Below, piece by piece: positions 53,977-63,274 of a DNA stretch of 64,000 nucleotides. The notes beneath the pieces are model-generated. The model saw only the letters and a program-made list of their open reading frames with translations, was not told the origin of the DNA and did not search any database. A program made the translations under genes and the position numbers. The DNA comes from Phycisphaerae bacterium. GTDB taxonomy: Bacteria > Planctomycetota > Phycisphaerae > UBA1845 > CAIVHJ01. Where the stretch lies: NCBI GenBank assembly GCA_022072405.1, contig JAJVHX010000011.1:1-64000 (forward strand), given 5' to 3'. How positions within the stretch are numbered: position 1 is the first letter of the stretch; every line of letters starts with the position of its first letter.

Positions 53977-56223
53977 ATGGCTCCAGTCGAATCACCCATT
54001 ACCCCACGTTCTGAACGCGTTGATCTGATACTGAATCAGCTGGATCAGCTGCCGACGTTGCCGGCGATCGCCGCCCGACTGTTGCAGGTGATCTCCAATG
54101 AAGAATCTTCGGCCCATGATGTGGTGGAGCTGATCGAATCGGATCAGGCGCTGGCGACCAAAGTACTGGCCATGGCGGGCAAAGCCAGTCTGGCCGCCCG
54201 CAGCGTGGATACAGTCGATAAAGCGGTAGTCCTGCTGGGTTTTGATGCCATTCGCCACGCCGTGCTTTCCATCAAGGTTTACGAGGTTTTTGCCGAGACG
54301 CAGCCCAGTAAGCATCCCCGGCAGTTTGATCGGCGGGAGTTCTGGAAACACGCTCTGGCGGTGGCGTGTGCTGCTCATCTGATCGCCGAGCGCTGGCCTG
54401 GGCATATCGATCCGGAAGTAGCCTTTGTCTGCGGTTTGCTGCATGACATCGGCAAGATCGCCCTGGATGTCTGTCTGCCCAAGAGTTATGACCGCGTCAT
54501 TCAGGTGGCGCACATTCGCAATATTCCCATAGCGGATGCCGAGTTGGAACTGCTGGGGCTGGATCATACCGTGGCCGGCAAGCGTCTCGCCCAGCGTTGG
54601 AATCTGCCGGCCAGCATCGTCGAAACGGTTTGGCTGCATCATCACTCCCCGGACATGCTGCCCGACAGTGTGACCAATCCGGACCTGGTGATCATCGTGC
54701 ATCTGGCCAATATCTGGATACGCGAGCAGCGTTTGGCCCATATCGGGGCGACCATATCCGATACCGCCACGCGCAGCATCGCTACCCAGATCGGCATGCC
54801 CCAGGAGCATCTGGAAAATGCTGCTCCGCTGCTGTTAGACATGATCCGGCAACGGGCGGATCTGTTGGGTCTGAATGATCTCACGCCGGGTAAAATGTTT
54901 GTGGAAGCAGTCTCCGGTGTAAATCTGGAGTTGGGACGGCTGAATGAGGCCCTGATGACCGCCAACAAGGAACTGGCCAGCCGTTCCCAGTATATGGCGT
55001 GCATCGGTGAACTGCAGCGCAAGCTGAATACCCGAATGACGCTGCACGATATCTGTCAACTGGCGGCAGGGACGTTGCGGTCGTTGTGGTCGCTCGATAC
55101 CGTGCTGGTGTTCAGCCGCCAACCGCAAGGTAAGATCATTTATCTGGGACTGGAGGATGGAAGAGGTCGGTTGAGTGAAGTGCTCTGCCTGGAAGAAGTG
55201 CCCGCCGCCGCTCAGGAATGGGATGCATTATCGCGCAAGGCGAATCTGATCATGGCTCCGCCAAGTACCGCGTTGATTCGCGAAAAGCTGGCAGATCGAC
55301 TCGGAGCGGCTCCCCACTGGATGATACCGCTGGCCAAGGAGGGACATACCTGGGGAGGGGTGCTGTTCCCGGCACAACCCGCGCAGGCGGAACAACTCAA
55401 TTCGGAAATTCAGGAAGCGGAAACTTTTTGCGAAGTACTGAGTAATGCGTTGATAAACGGCCACGAGCGACTGCGCGCCGAACGGCTTAACGAAGGACTC
55501 GCTCAGGTAAACCGCCAATTGAAGGCCGCCCAGGCTGAACTGCTGCAAGCCCGATCATTGGGCATGGTGGCGGAGATGGCGGCGGGTGCGGCTCACGAAC
55601 TAAATAATCCGCTGGCGGTGATCGTTGGCCGCGCGGAGCTGATGGCCGATGCTGCGGCAGATGAAAAAATCCGCAAGGATCTGAAAATTATTCGTGAACA
55701 GGCGCAGCGCTGCAGCGATATCGTGTCCGAATTAATGTCCTTTGCCAAACCGGATCCGCCGCAGAAAAACAAGGTGAACCTGCCGGAATTGCTTCGCCAG
55801 CTGGCCCAGCAGTGGCTGGCGAAAAGTTCGCTGACCCCAGCCCAGCTGGAGCAGACAATATCGGACGAACCCCTGTTGATTGAAGCCGACAGCCAGCAGC
55901 TGCAACGGGCATTTGAGGAACTGATCAAAAATGCCTTTGAAGCCAGCAGCTCGTCAACCATGCACTTGAGTATAAACTGCCGGCGCCTGGCGACCGATGA
56001 AAGAGTGGGCGTGACCATCGAGGATCGAGGTCGCGGTATGACCCCGGAAATCCTGGAAAAAGCCCGGGATCCGTTTTTCTCGCATCGACCCGCCGGACGC
56101 GGGCGTGGCTTGGGCTTGTCGCGTGCGGTCCGCTGGTTGCAGATCAACGGCGGACAGTTGCGCCTGGAGTCCCAGCCGCAGGTCGGCACGAAAGTGCACA
56201 TCGAATTTCCGCTGAGTCATTAG
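53977..56223 (+). CDS. HDOD-domain sensor histidine kinase
   Basis: About 748 residues from ATG 53977 (an upstream TTG at 53923 would add 18). An HDOD domain covers about 15-215 (LPTLPAIAARLLQVI...LLGFDAIRHAVLSI...GLLHDIGKIALD). It retains HD at 156-157, but HDOD proteins generally lack phosphodiesterase activity. A GAF-like segment lies at about 350-490, then a short coiled coil. The HisKA has phospho-acceptor His540 (AAHELNNPLAVI). The HATPase has N box ELIKNAFEAS, G1 EDRGRGM, F box DPFFSHRP and G2 GRGRGLGLS. No membrane helices, so it senses a cytoplasmic signal. Probably couples to the neighbouring regulators. Confidence 0.9.
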   Translation: MAPVESPITPRSERVDLILNQLDQLPTLPAIAARLLQVISNEESSAHDVVELIESDQALATKVLAMAGKASLAARSVDTVDKAVVLLGFDAIRHAVLSIKVYEVFAETQPSKHPRQFDRREFWKHALAVACAAHLIAERWPGHIDPEVAFVCGLLHDIGKIALDVCLPKSYDRVIQVAHIRNIPIADAELELLGLDHTVAGKRLAQRWNLPASIVETVWLHHHSPDMLPDSVTNPDLVIIVHLANIWIREQRLAHIGATISDTATRSIATQIGMPQEHLENAAPLLLDMIRQRADLLGLNDLTPGKMFVEAVSGVNLELGRLNEALMTANKELASRSQYMACIGELQRKLNTRMTLHDICQLAAGTLRSLWSLDTVLVFSRQPQGKIIYLGLEDGRGRLSEVLCLEEVPAAAQEWDALSRKANLIMAPPSTALIREKLADRLGAAPHWMIPLAKEGHTWGGVLFPAQPAQAEQLNSEIQEAETFCEVLSNALINGHERLRAERLNEGLAQVNRQLKAAQAELLQARSLGMVAEMAAGAAHELNNPLAVIVGRAELMADAAADEKIRKDLKIIREQAQRCSDIVSELMSFAKPDPPQKNKVNLPELLRQLAQQWLAKSSLTPAQLEQTISDEPLLIEADSQQLQRAFEELIKNAFEASSSSTMHLSINCRRLATDERVGVTIEDRGRGMTPEILEKARDPFFSHRPAGRGRGLGLSRAVRWLQINGGQLRLESQPQVGTKVHIEFPLSH

Positions 56224-56268
56224 GTGGTGTCCGCACCACCGCGACCGGTGGTGGATAGGATGCTGCCC

Positions 56269-56808
56269 ATGACCCTGTCACGCACAATCCTGATCGTCGA
56301 ACCGGATGTTGAAATTGCCGGCATGCTGACCGACCACCTGCAGCAGACCACCGAAGCTCGGGTTCTGCATGTCACGCGCGCCGCCGATGCCATTCGACTG
56401 GACCTGGAAAGCACTCCGGATTTGTTGCTGTCGGAATTACGCCTCCCCGACGGCTATGGGCTGGATCTGGTCCGCCTGTTGCGCAGCAGCCGGGAGTATC
56501 CGGTCATGGTCATGGGTGAATCAGCCACCATGGGCAAAGCGGTGGAGGCATTGCGCCTGGGTGTGCGTGATCTGTTTATCAAGCCTTTCGATCTGCAACG
56601 TCTGACCACCTCCATCAAAGCAGCCCTGGTGGAAGTGGCTGAACGGGAACAGAAAGATCGCCGACTACAGCGGCTGGAGAATCTGGTCAGCCGGGTTCTG
56701 GATGAGCGCAAGGATCTGCAACAGCGCATGGACCTGGTCTGCAAGGATCTGGTGCAGGCTTATCAGGATCTGGCTGAACGGTTCGTCAGCAGCCGAACTT
56801 CCGCTTAG
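56269..56808 (+). CDS. Atypical receiver with C-terminal coiled coil
   Basis: About 179 residues from ATG 56269 (AGGA 9 bases upstream; a GTG at 56224 and ATG at 56260 are in frame). The receiver-like domain (5-120) has Glu11-Pro12 instead of the acidic pair, Glu56 at the phospho-acceptor position (LLLSELRLPD), Met82 instead of Ser/Thr, but keeps Lys105 (FIKPFD). The tail (about 121-172: EREQKDRRLQRLENLVSRVLDERKDLQQR) is a likely coiled coil; there is no DNA-binding domain. It directly follows the HDOD kinase and may be its phosphorylation-independent partner or antagonist. Confidence 0.8.
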   Translation: MTLSRTILIVEPDVEIAGMLTDHLQQTTEARVLHVTRAADAIRLDLESTPDLLLSELRLPDGYGLDLVRLLRSSREYPVMVMGESATMGKAVEALRLGVRDLFIKPFDLQRLTTSIKAALVEVAEREQKDRRLQRLENLVSRVLDERKDLQQRMDLVCKDLVQAYQDLAERFVSSRTSA

Positions 56809-56898
56809 CAGAAATAATTCGGAAGGCTAGAGCAGATTAAGTTTTTATGTACAGGGTTGTCTAGGTGCCACGGTTTCATCAGTAGTAGCCCAAGAGCA

Positions 56899-56917
56899 CA
56901 CGGCTCACAGAGCCGTG
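56899..56917. repeat. Dispersed palindrome CACGGCTC/GAGCCGTG, copy 2
   Basis: Same 8-base stem, 3-base loop and flanking GCACA...GCACAGCGG as copy 1 at 41855-41873. It lies between two converging genes and could act as a terminator or a protein-binding repeat. Confidence 0.75.
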
Positions 56918-56961
56918 GCACAGCGGACCGAACAGTTAAAGTTAAATTGCTCAACACTTCA

Positions 56962-57963
56962 TCAGGCACGCGTCATGCTGCGCGCCACCAACATACCCAT
57001 TTCAAATAGCAGGATCATCGGCAAAGCCAATAGCATCTGACTGAAGACATCGGGCTGAGGGGTAAGTACCGCCGCTGCCACCACGATACCAAAAATGATA
57101 TAACGCCGAGCCTGGGCCATCTGCTGCACGGTAACCAGGTCAATGAGGGCCAACACCACCACGACCACGGGTAGCTGAAAGGCCACCCCGAACGCCAGTG
57201 CCAACTCCAGTACAAAGGCGACATAGGCCTGCAGTGAGTATTGGTTGGTCACCGTCGAAATATGCTCCTGCAGCCGGGTGGGAATTATCCGCAGATGACC
57301 GTTCTGATCAATTACCTTCAATTGCCCCTGGCGCTCGTCATACCAGAAAGAACCGGGGACAGCGTCAGTCGGGTCGTCGCGGCGCAGTGGTATAAGAGTC
57401 GGAGCGGGTTGGGTCGTGGTGGGCAGCGGTTCCGGCTGGCCGAGCAGGATTTTTTCCCAGAAAAACATCCGTTCGCCGGGCGGTCGAAAATTCATATTGA
57501 AGCTGGTGAAAAAATTGATGGTCACCGGCAGGACGATCAGGTACATGAATGTCGCACCGGTGAAAAAGAGTACAATCGAGGGCAGAAACGCCAGTCGCAC
57601 GTACCGGCGCTCCCGGTCGTAAAGTCCGGCGGCGACGAACTGCCAGATCTGCCACAAAATCCAGGGAGAAGCGATGATCGCTCCGGAGAGGGCGGCGAGC
57701 TTCAGGTACATCATGAAGCTGTCGGGCGGGCTGAGCGAGATCAGCGTCGGTTCCTGATGATATTTTCGCAAGACCAAAATGGCCGGCCGCATCAGAAAAC
57801 TGAGCAGTTCCTGCGACCAGATCAGACACAGCACGAAACCGACGATAAAGCCGCCCACAGCCAACAGCATCCGCGTGCGCAATTCATCGAGGTGATCTCC
57901 CAGTGACATGCGCACATCATCCGGGTGGGGCAGGCGACGGCGGAATAGTTGACGCAGATTCAT
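56962..57963 (-). CDS. tatC: Sec-independent (Tat) translocase subunit TatC, with large loop insertion
   Basis: 333 residues against about 250 usual. The receptor for twin-arginine signal peptides. Conserved features: SLGDHLDELRTR with Glu27 (signal-peptide binding), PPDSFMMYLKLA, and WQFVAAGLYDRERR with Glu118. Six helices are recognisable. An insertion of about 80 residues (about 157-238, Pro/Thr rich then RQGQLKVIDQNGHLRIIPTR) sits in a periplasmic loop before the helix at about 245. Last gene of a tight minus-strand run, 11 bases after ruvX. No tatA/tatB in the window. Confidence 0.93.
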   Translation of the reverse strand: MNLRQLFRRRLPHPDDVRMSLGDHLDELRTRMLLAVGGFIVGFVLCLIWSQELLSFLMRPAILVLRKYHQEPTLISLSPPDSFMMYLKLAALSGAIIASPWILWQIWQFVAAGLYDRERRYVRLAFLPSIVLFFTGATFMYLIVLPVTINFFTSFNMNFRPPGERMFFWEKILLGQPEPLPTTTQPAPTLIPLRRDDPTDAVPGSFWYDERQGQLKVIDQNGHLRIIPTRLQEHISTVTNQYSLQAYVAFVLELALAFGVAFQLPVVVVVLALIDLVTVQQMAQARRYIIFGIVVAAAVLTPQPDVFSQMLLALPMILLFEMGMLVARSMTRA

Positions 57964-57974
57964 CGTCGGCCATT

Positions 57975-58430
57975 CTATGAAGCAGGGTCCGTTTGTTCAA
58001 TCGGGGCTGCGGGGGGTGACTGATCCAGGTAGCTTTGCAGCATGGCGGCGGCGGCCAGAGCGTCGCGGCGGCGGCGGCGTTGCTGATTGGTCAATTCGTC
58101 GCGCTGATTGAGTTGCTGATCGGCGGTGTAGCTGCTCAGTCGCTCGTCCCAGTAGACCAGTGGAACCGGCAGCAACGGCTGGAGTCGATCACCGAAGGAT
58201 CGGGTTTTCTGAGCTTGCGGGCCGACCGTGTCGTCCATGTTGAGCGGCAGGCCGATGACCAGTTGATCGATTTCATACTCCTCGATCAGTTCGCGGAGGG
58301 TACGGGCGATCTGGTTGAGGTCACCGGTGTTATCCAGTTGCTGCAGGGGGCTGGCCAGTCGGCCGTCGGCGTCGCTGACCGCCAGTCCGATCCGTTTCCG
58401 GCCAAAATCAACTCCCAGAGTGCGGGTCAT
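57975..58430 (-). CDS. ruvX: Putative pre-16S rRNA nuclease / Holliday-junction resolvase-like YqgF
   Basis: A 151-residue RNase H-fold protein. Family motifs: TLGVDFGRKRIGLAVSDADGRLASPL with the first catalytic Asp8, QLVIGLPLNMDDTVGPQA with the G-L-P motif, and VYWDERLSSYTADQQL with the acidic pair DE, plus an Asp near RRRDALAAAAMLQSYL. In E. coli YqgF takes part in 16S rRNA 5' processing; the resolvase role is less certain. Its ATG shares a base with the stop of the preceding gene. Confidence 0.9.
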   Translation of the reverse strand: MTRTLGVDFGRKRIGLAVSDADGRLASPLQQLDNTGDLNQIARTLRELIEEYEIDQLVIGLPLNMDDTVGPQAQKTRSFGDRLQPLLPVPLVYWDERLSSYTADQQLNQRDELTNQQRRRRRDALAAAAMLQSYLDQSPPAAPIEQTDPAS

Positions 58431-59476
58431 CAGAGGTCGTCTTTCTCCAGTCGGCCGACCAGTTCCTTGATCCGTTGCACCTCGTCACGATGGCAGATCA
58501 GAGTGGCCTGGGCGGTACAGACTATCACCAGATCATGCACGCCGACTGCGGCGATCAGGTGTTGCGGATCATCGGCGACGAAGAAGTTGCTGCTGCTGTC
58601 GATCAACAGGGTACGTGCCCCACAGAGAATATTCTGCTGGTTATCAGCGGGGAGCAGATCGGTCAGCGAGGTCCAGGCGCCCACATCGAGCCATTCGCAA
58701 TTCATCTCACATAACAGCACCCGCTGGGCTTTTTCCATGATGCCGTAATCAATCGATATTTTAGGCAATTGCTGATATAATGCGGGTTGCTGATCATGGG
58801 TTGCACGCTGCACCGCCTGCAAGCCGCGCAGATTTTCCGGGAGATGGCGGGCAAATTCCTGAAGGATGGATTCGATCCGCCAGACAAACATGCCGCTGTT
58901 CCAGTAATAGTCGCCACTGAGCAGATATTGCTCTGCGGTGGAACGATCCGGTTTTTCCTTAAATTCCTGAACTTTGAACAACCCCGGTTGAATCATCGCT
59001 CCGCGATGGAGATAGCCGTAACCGGTGTGCGGGCTGGTGGGGCGGATACCGAAAGTCAGCAGGGCGTCGGGGAATTGCTCCGCCGCCTGATAAGCACATT
59101 CCAGGGCGGCGTGAAATTGTTGATGGGGGCGGATGATATGGTCGGCGGTGAAGATGCCCATTACACCGGCAGGGTCGCGTTTTTGCAGAACCAGCGCTGC
59201 CAGCCCGATGGCATTGGCGGTATCGCGTACCGCCGGTTCACCCAGTAGATTATTCGCCGGCAGCTCCGGCAAGTCGTCGGCAACGAGAGACAGATGATCA
59301 GTGCTGGTGATGACACAGATCTGCTGCGGGGGCAGAAACCCCGCCAGCCGTTCATAGGATATACGCAGTAAACTTTTATTATCAAAAAGGCGCAGGAAAT
59401 GTTTGGGCCTGGCCGACCGCGACATCGGCCACAAGCGCGTCCCCGCTCCACCAGCCATGATCACTGCATAACGCAT
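58430..59476 (-). CDS. manC: Mannose-1-phosphate guanylyltransferase
   Basis: A 348-residue nucleotidyltransferase making GDP-mannose from mannose-1-phosphate and GTP. The N-terminal GTP-binding motif is VIMAGGAGTRLWPMSRSARPKHFL. Others are VLQKRDPAGVMGIFTADHIIRPHQQF, FGIRPTSPHTGYGYLHRG, VQEFKEKPDRSTAEQYLLSGDYYWNSGMFVWR, and SIDYGIMEKA. It has only the short C-terminal beta domain and lacks the phosphomannose isomerase domain of the bifunctional enzymes. It feeds glycan synthesis from the fructose-6-phosphate pool set by the adjacent pgi. Confidence 0.92.
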   Translation of the reverse strand: MRYAVIMAGGAGTRLWPMSRSARPKHFLRLFDNKSLLRISYERLAGFLPPQQICVITSTDHLSLVADDLPELPANNLLGEPAVRDTANAIGLAALVLQKRDPAGVMGIFTADHIIRPHQQFHAALECAYQAAEQFPDALLTFGIRPTSPHTGYGYLHRGAMIQPGLFKVQEFKEKPDRSTAEQYLLSGDYYWNSGMFVWRIESILQEFARHLPENLRGLQAVQRATHDQQPALYQQLPKISIDYGIMEKAQRVLLCEMNCEWLDVGAWTSLTDLLPADNQQNILCGARTLLIDSSSNFFVADDPQHLIAAVGVHDLVIVCTAQATLICHRDEVQRIKELVGRLEKDDL

Positions 59477-59514
59477 GTTGTCGTTCGTCGTTGTTTGGTG
59501 TTCGTGGTTCGAGA

Positions 59515-60897
59515 TTAATCCCTAGGCATTTTTTCGTAGCCTTTTTTACCCATCAGATGATAAGTGATTTTTTTGCCCAATTCGACGCCAGGTTGATCGT
59601 AGGGATTTACATTGAACAAACTGCCGGCGATGGTCGTTGCCGCTTCCATCAGGTAGATGAACTGCCCGATGGTGTAGGGGGTCAGACGCGGGAAACGAAT
59701 GGTCAGGCAAGGCCGGGCACTGGCCAGCAGGGCCAGTTCTGTGCCCTGCTTCTCCGCCTGGAGCAGTTGGCCCAGAGTGGCACCACCCAGATAGGCGAGA
59801 GCCTTCACCTTGGGCAGTTGTTTGGCGATTTTGATATCGCGGTCGAATTTATCGACCTCCAGCAGGGTGATCAGTTTATCCTGCGGACCTTCACGGTAGA
59901 GCTGCACCTGTGAATGCTGGTCGGTCGAGCCGAGTGCTTTGATCGGGGTCGGCCCGACAAAAAGTTCCTGTGTTCCGGCAGCGTCGTAGCGTTTACCCAG
60001 ACTTTCGGCCCAGAGCTGCCGGAACCAGTCCGCCAACGAATAGAGGGCGTTGCTGTAGGGCATCATCACGCTCATCACCCGCCCGCGCTGATAGTAGAGA
60101 TAATTAACCGCGGCGAAGAGCGCGGCGGGATTGTGCAGCAATGCCGTCTGTTTCACTTGCTGATCCATGGCGGCGGCACCGTGCATCAAGTCTTCGATAT
60201 CGATTCCGCACAGCGCTGCCGAGAAGAGGCCCACGGCGGAGAGCACGCTGAACCGCCCACCGACACCATCGGGCACCGGCAGTGTGTTATAGCCTTCCTG
60301 CTGAGCGATGGTTCGCAACGTGCCGCTGTGAGCATCGGTGGTGGCGAGAATTTGCCCGGCTGCTTTTTTCGACCCCAGTTTGCGAATCAGCAGATCACGG
60401 ACGATCAGATACTGGCTGGCGGTTTCAGCGGTTTCGCCCGATTTGCTGATCACATTAAAAAGTGTGCGCGGCAGATCGTCACCGATGAGATCGAGCAGGC
60501 CGGCAAAGAGCGTCGGATCGACATTGTCCATGACAAACAGCCGCGGGCCGGATCGATCCTGTTGATCCAGCAGGTTGTAGTAGGGATGGTTGAGGGCCTG
60601 CTGCAGGGCGATGTTGCCCAGGGCGGACCCGCCGATGCCCAGCACCACCAGATTATTGACTTTCGGTCGATAAAATTTGGCGAGTTCCCGCACCTGCCGG
60701 ATCATCAGCTTATCGTAGGGCAGGTCGCGGTACCGATGGCGACCCAGCTGTCGTTCGCGCTCGATGGTCTGCACCATCTTCTTCACGCGCGGAGCCAGTT
60801 CGTTCAATTCTTTCGCGGTGAGCGCCTGTGGGCCCAGTGATTTGGCCTGGAGTGATTTGATTTCCAGGGTGATCAGTTTTTGATTTTTGGCCGGCAT
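59515..60897 (-). CDS. pgi: Glucose-6-phosphate isomerase
   Basis: A 460-residue enzyme of the shorter bacterial type, interconverting glucose-6-P and fructose-6-P. Family sites: VVLGIGGSALGNIALQQAL, the phosphate-binding VISKSGETAETASQYLIV, FSVLSAVGLFSAALCGID, MPYSNALYSLADWFRQLWAESLGKR with the catalytic Glu, QHSQVQLYREGPQDKLITLLEV with the catalytic His, and a C-terminal helix with Lys (NPYDQPGVELGKKITYHLMGK). The LGKR/GPTPIKALGSTDQHSQ run is that of the Gram-positive-like subgroup. Confidence 0.95.
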   Translation of the reverse strand: MPAKNQKLITLEIKSLQAKSLGPQALTAKELNELAPRVKKMVQTIERERQLGRHRYRDLPYDKLMIRQVRELAKFYRPKVNNLVVLGIGGSALGNIALQQALNHPYYNLLDQQDRSGPRLFVMDNVDPTLFAGLLDLIGDDLPRTLFNVISKSGETAETASQYLIVRDLLIRKLGSKKAAGQILATTDAHSGTLRTIAQQEGYNTLPVPDGVGGRFSVLSAVGLFSAALCGIDIEDLMHGAAAMDQQVKQTALLHNPAALFAAVNYLYYQRGRVMSVMMPYSNALYSLADWFRQLWAESLGKRYDAAGTQELFVGPTPIKALGSTDQHSQVQLYREGPQDKLITLLEVDKFDRDIKIAKQLPKVKALAYLGGATLGQLLQAEKQGTELALLASARPCLTIRFPRLTPYTIGQFIYLMEAATTIAGSLFNVNPYDQPGVELGKKITYHLMGKKGYEKMPRD

Positions 60898-60953
60898 GGT
60901 GATTCGCGTGGACTGAAGCCCGCGGCTCCTAAATTGAAAATTCTGCGTTTTGA

Positions 60954-63164
60954 TCAGGCATCCATTTCCAAGGGTTGCATTTTAGCATACTCGAGGATCA
61001 GAGTTTTTTCACCGTAAGCGTTAAAACGGACGCCGGCGCGGGTCAGTTGGCCGCTGGATTGCTTCCAGAGCAACCGCCCGATACCGAAAGTGGGATGCTG
61101 AACATACAAGCCCACCGGCCAGCGTCGGAAATCGTCCCGGCTGGCGGAGGGCTTTTCATATCCGCTATCTTCAGAGAGGCTCTCGCCACCGCGTTCGATG
61201 TGATCCAGCAACTGATCGGGAATTTCCGCCAGAAACTGGGAGCGAGTCGTTCGCTGGGTCAGGCCCCGAATCGTCCGCCAGCGGGCCAGCGTGAGAGTCA
61301 GGCGTTCGCGGGCCCGGGTGATTCCCACGAAACAAAGCCGCCGCTCTTCCTCGAGTTGTTCCGGACGTTCGAGATAGCGTTCGTGGGGCAGCAGACCATC
61401 TTCCAGTCCGATGACAAAAACGATGGGGAATTCCAGACCTTTGGCAGCGTGGAGAGTCATCAGCGTTACGGCGCCGGTCCCATCGTGCACACCGTCGACA
61501 TCGCTGACCAGGCTGATCTGGTGCAGCCAATCGGCAAAATCACCCTCCGGATTGTTCTGCGTAAAATCGGCGGCGGCGGAGATCAGTTCAGCCACGTTGT
61601 CCACCGCCTCCAGACCCTCCGTTCCTTCGTGACGCAGGGCCTCTTCCAGTCCGGAAAGTTTGAAGGTCTGCTCGACCACCACTTCGGCAGGTTCATGGAG
61701 CAACTGCCGCAGTTGTTGCATCAGCTCCGCGAAGGTCTGCACCTTTTTAATGGCGGCGGCCTTCAGTAGCGTGTGGTCAGTCAGGTGATCAATGACCACC
61801 CCGAGCGGTTGCTGTCGTTCAGCGGCCAGTTGCAGCAAGCGATCAACGGTGGTTTTACCGATGCCCCGCGCGGGGGTGTTGATGGCCCGGATCAGGGCTT
61901 GTTGATCGGCGGGATTGATCAACAACCGCAGATAGGCCAGCAGATCCTTGATTTCCCGGCGGTTGTAAAATTCGGTGCCGCGGGCGATCTGGTAGCTGAT
62001 GCCGCGTCGAATAAATGCTTCCTCGACCACACGGGTAAGCGAATTGACACGATAGAAAATGGCGATGTCGCTGAGCGGCCGGCCGGTGCGCTGGTATTGC
62101 TGAATTTCATCCGCCAGAAAATCGGCTTCGTCGTCAGCATCTTCGCAGGCTATCGTGCGCACTTTGGCGCCATCGGACTGCTCGGTCCAGAGGGTTTTGT
62201 CTTTGCGCTGGCGGTTGTTTTTGATGAGCCGATCGGCGACGGCCAGGATGTTGGGGGTGGAGCGATAATTCTGTTCGAGACGGATCACTTTGGCGGCGGG
62301 AAAGTCATGCTCGAATTCGAGGATGTTGCGGATGTCCGCCCCCCGCCAGCCATAGATGGACTGGTCCGGGTCGCCGGTGGCACAGATGTTTTCATGGCCG
62401 AGCGATAAACCTCGCGCAATCATATACTGGGCATGGTTGGTGTCCTGATATTCATCAATCAACAGATAGCGGAAACGATCCTCCAGACGTTCGCGGAGTG
62501 ATTGATTCTGGCCAAGCAGCAGGGCGGTACGCATGAGCAGCTCATCAAAATCCACCACCTGCTGTTGCTGCAGGAGATCCTGATAGTGACGATAGATCCG
62601 GGCGAGCGTGCGCTGGACAAAGCTGCTTTCGCCCGGTTCGTCGGCAAAACTTTCCGGGGTGATCAGGCGGTTTTTGGCGTCGCTGATACGGGCATCGACG
62701 CGCGCCGGGGTCCAGTGTTCACTGGAGAGCTCCGCCTGCTGGATGGCTTGTTTGAGTAACTGACGTTTTTCATCCTCGTCGATGATGGTGAAATCGGCGG
62801 AGAGTCCCGCCTCGACCGCGTACCAGCGGAGCAGACGGGCGCAGAGCGAGTGAAAGGTGCAGACCAGCATTTCCCGGCCGATACCCAGCGCGGCGACGCG
62901 TTCCTGCATTTCACCGGCGGCTTTGTTGGTGAAGGTGATACACAGGATGTGGCGGGGCGAAGTGGTGGTGGCGGCGAGATAAGCAGCGCGACGCGTGATG
63001 ACGCGCGTCTTGCCGCTGCCCGCACCAGCCAGCACCAGCAGTGGTCCCGCTGTCTGCTTCACCGCTTCCTGCTGAGGTGGATTCAAGCCAACCAATAAAT
63101 CATCATGTGTCTGCACGCGACTACTCCAGGATTGATTCATGGTGCCATTAGAATCTACCTGCAA
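60954..63164 (-). CDS. pcrA: UvrD/PcrA-family DNA helicase
   Basis: A 736-residue superfamily 1A 3'-5' helicase for DNA repair and replication restart. Motif I LAGAGSGKTRVITRRAAYL, Ia ILCITFTNKAAGEM, II YLLIDEYQDTNHAQY, III ICATGDPDQSIYGWRGAD, IV RLEQNYRST, V TLMTLHAAKGLEFPIVFVIG, VI EERRLCFVGITRARERLTLT. A C-terminal Tudor-like segment (VQHPTFGIGRLLWKQ) as in PcrA. Met1 follows no strong Shine-Dalgarno; Met9 is another possible start. Confidence 0.95.
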   Translation of the reverse strand: MQVDSNGTMNQSWSSRVQTHDDLLVGLNPPQQEAVKQTAGPLLVLAGAGSGKTRVITRRAAYLAATTTSPRHILCITFTNKAAGEMQERVAALGIGREMLVCTFHSLCARLLRWYAVEAGLSADFTIIDEDEKRQLLKQAIQQAELSSEHWTPARVDARISDAKNRLITPESFADEPGESSFVQRTLARIYRHYQDLLQQQQVVDFDELLMRTALLLGQNQSLRERLEDRFRYLLIDEYQDTNHAQYMIARGLSLGHENICATGDPDQSIYGWRGADIRNILEFEHDFPAAKVIRLEQNYRSTPNILAVADRLIKNNRQRKDKTLWTEQSDGAKVRTIACEDADDEADFLADEIQQYQRTGRPLSDIAIFYRVNSLTRVVEEAFIRRGISYQIARGTEFYNRREIKDLLAYLRLLINPADQQALIRAINTPARGIGKTTVDRLLQLAAERQQPLGVVIDHLTDHTLLKAAAIKKVQTFAELMQQLRQLLHEPAEVVVEQTFKLSGLEEALRHEGTEGLEAVDNVAELISAAADFTQNNPEGDFADWLHQISLVSDVDGVHDGTGAVTLMTLHAAKGLEFPIVFVIGLEDGLLPHERYLERPEQLEEERRLCFVGITRARERLTLTLARWRTIRGLTQRTTRSQFLAEIPDQLLDHIERGGESLSEDSGYEKPSASRDDFRRWPVGLYVQHPTFGIGRLLWKQSSGQLTRAGVRFNAYGEKTLILEYAKMQPLEMDA

Positions 63165-63274
63165 GAGAATTCAATACTTGACGATTCAGAATTATATATT
63201 CCGGCAGATCAAGGAGACTGAATAATCCAACAGTCCAGATGATACTATCAAACAGCCGGATGGCCCGATCATCA

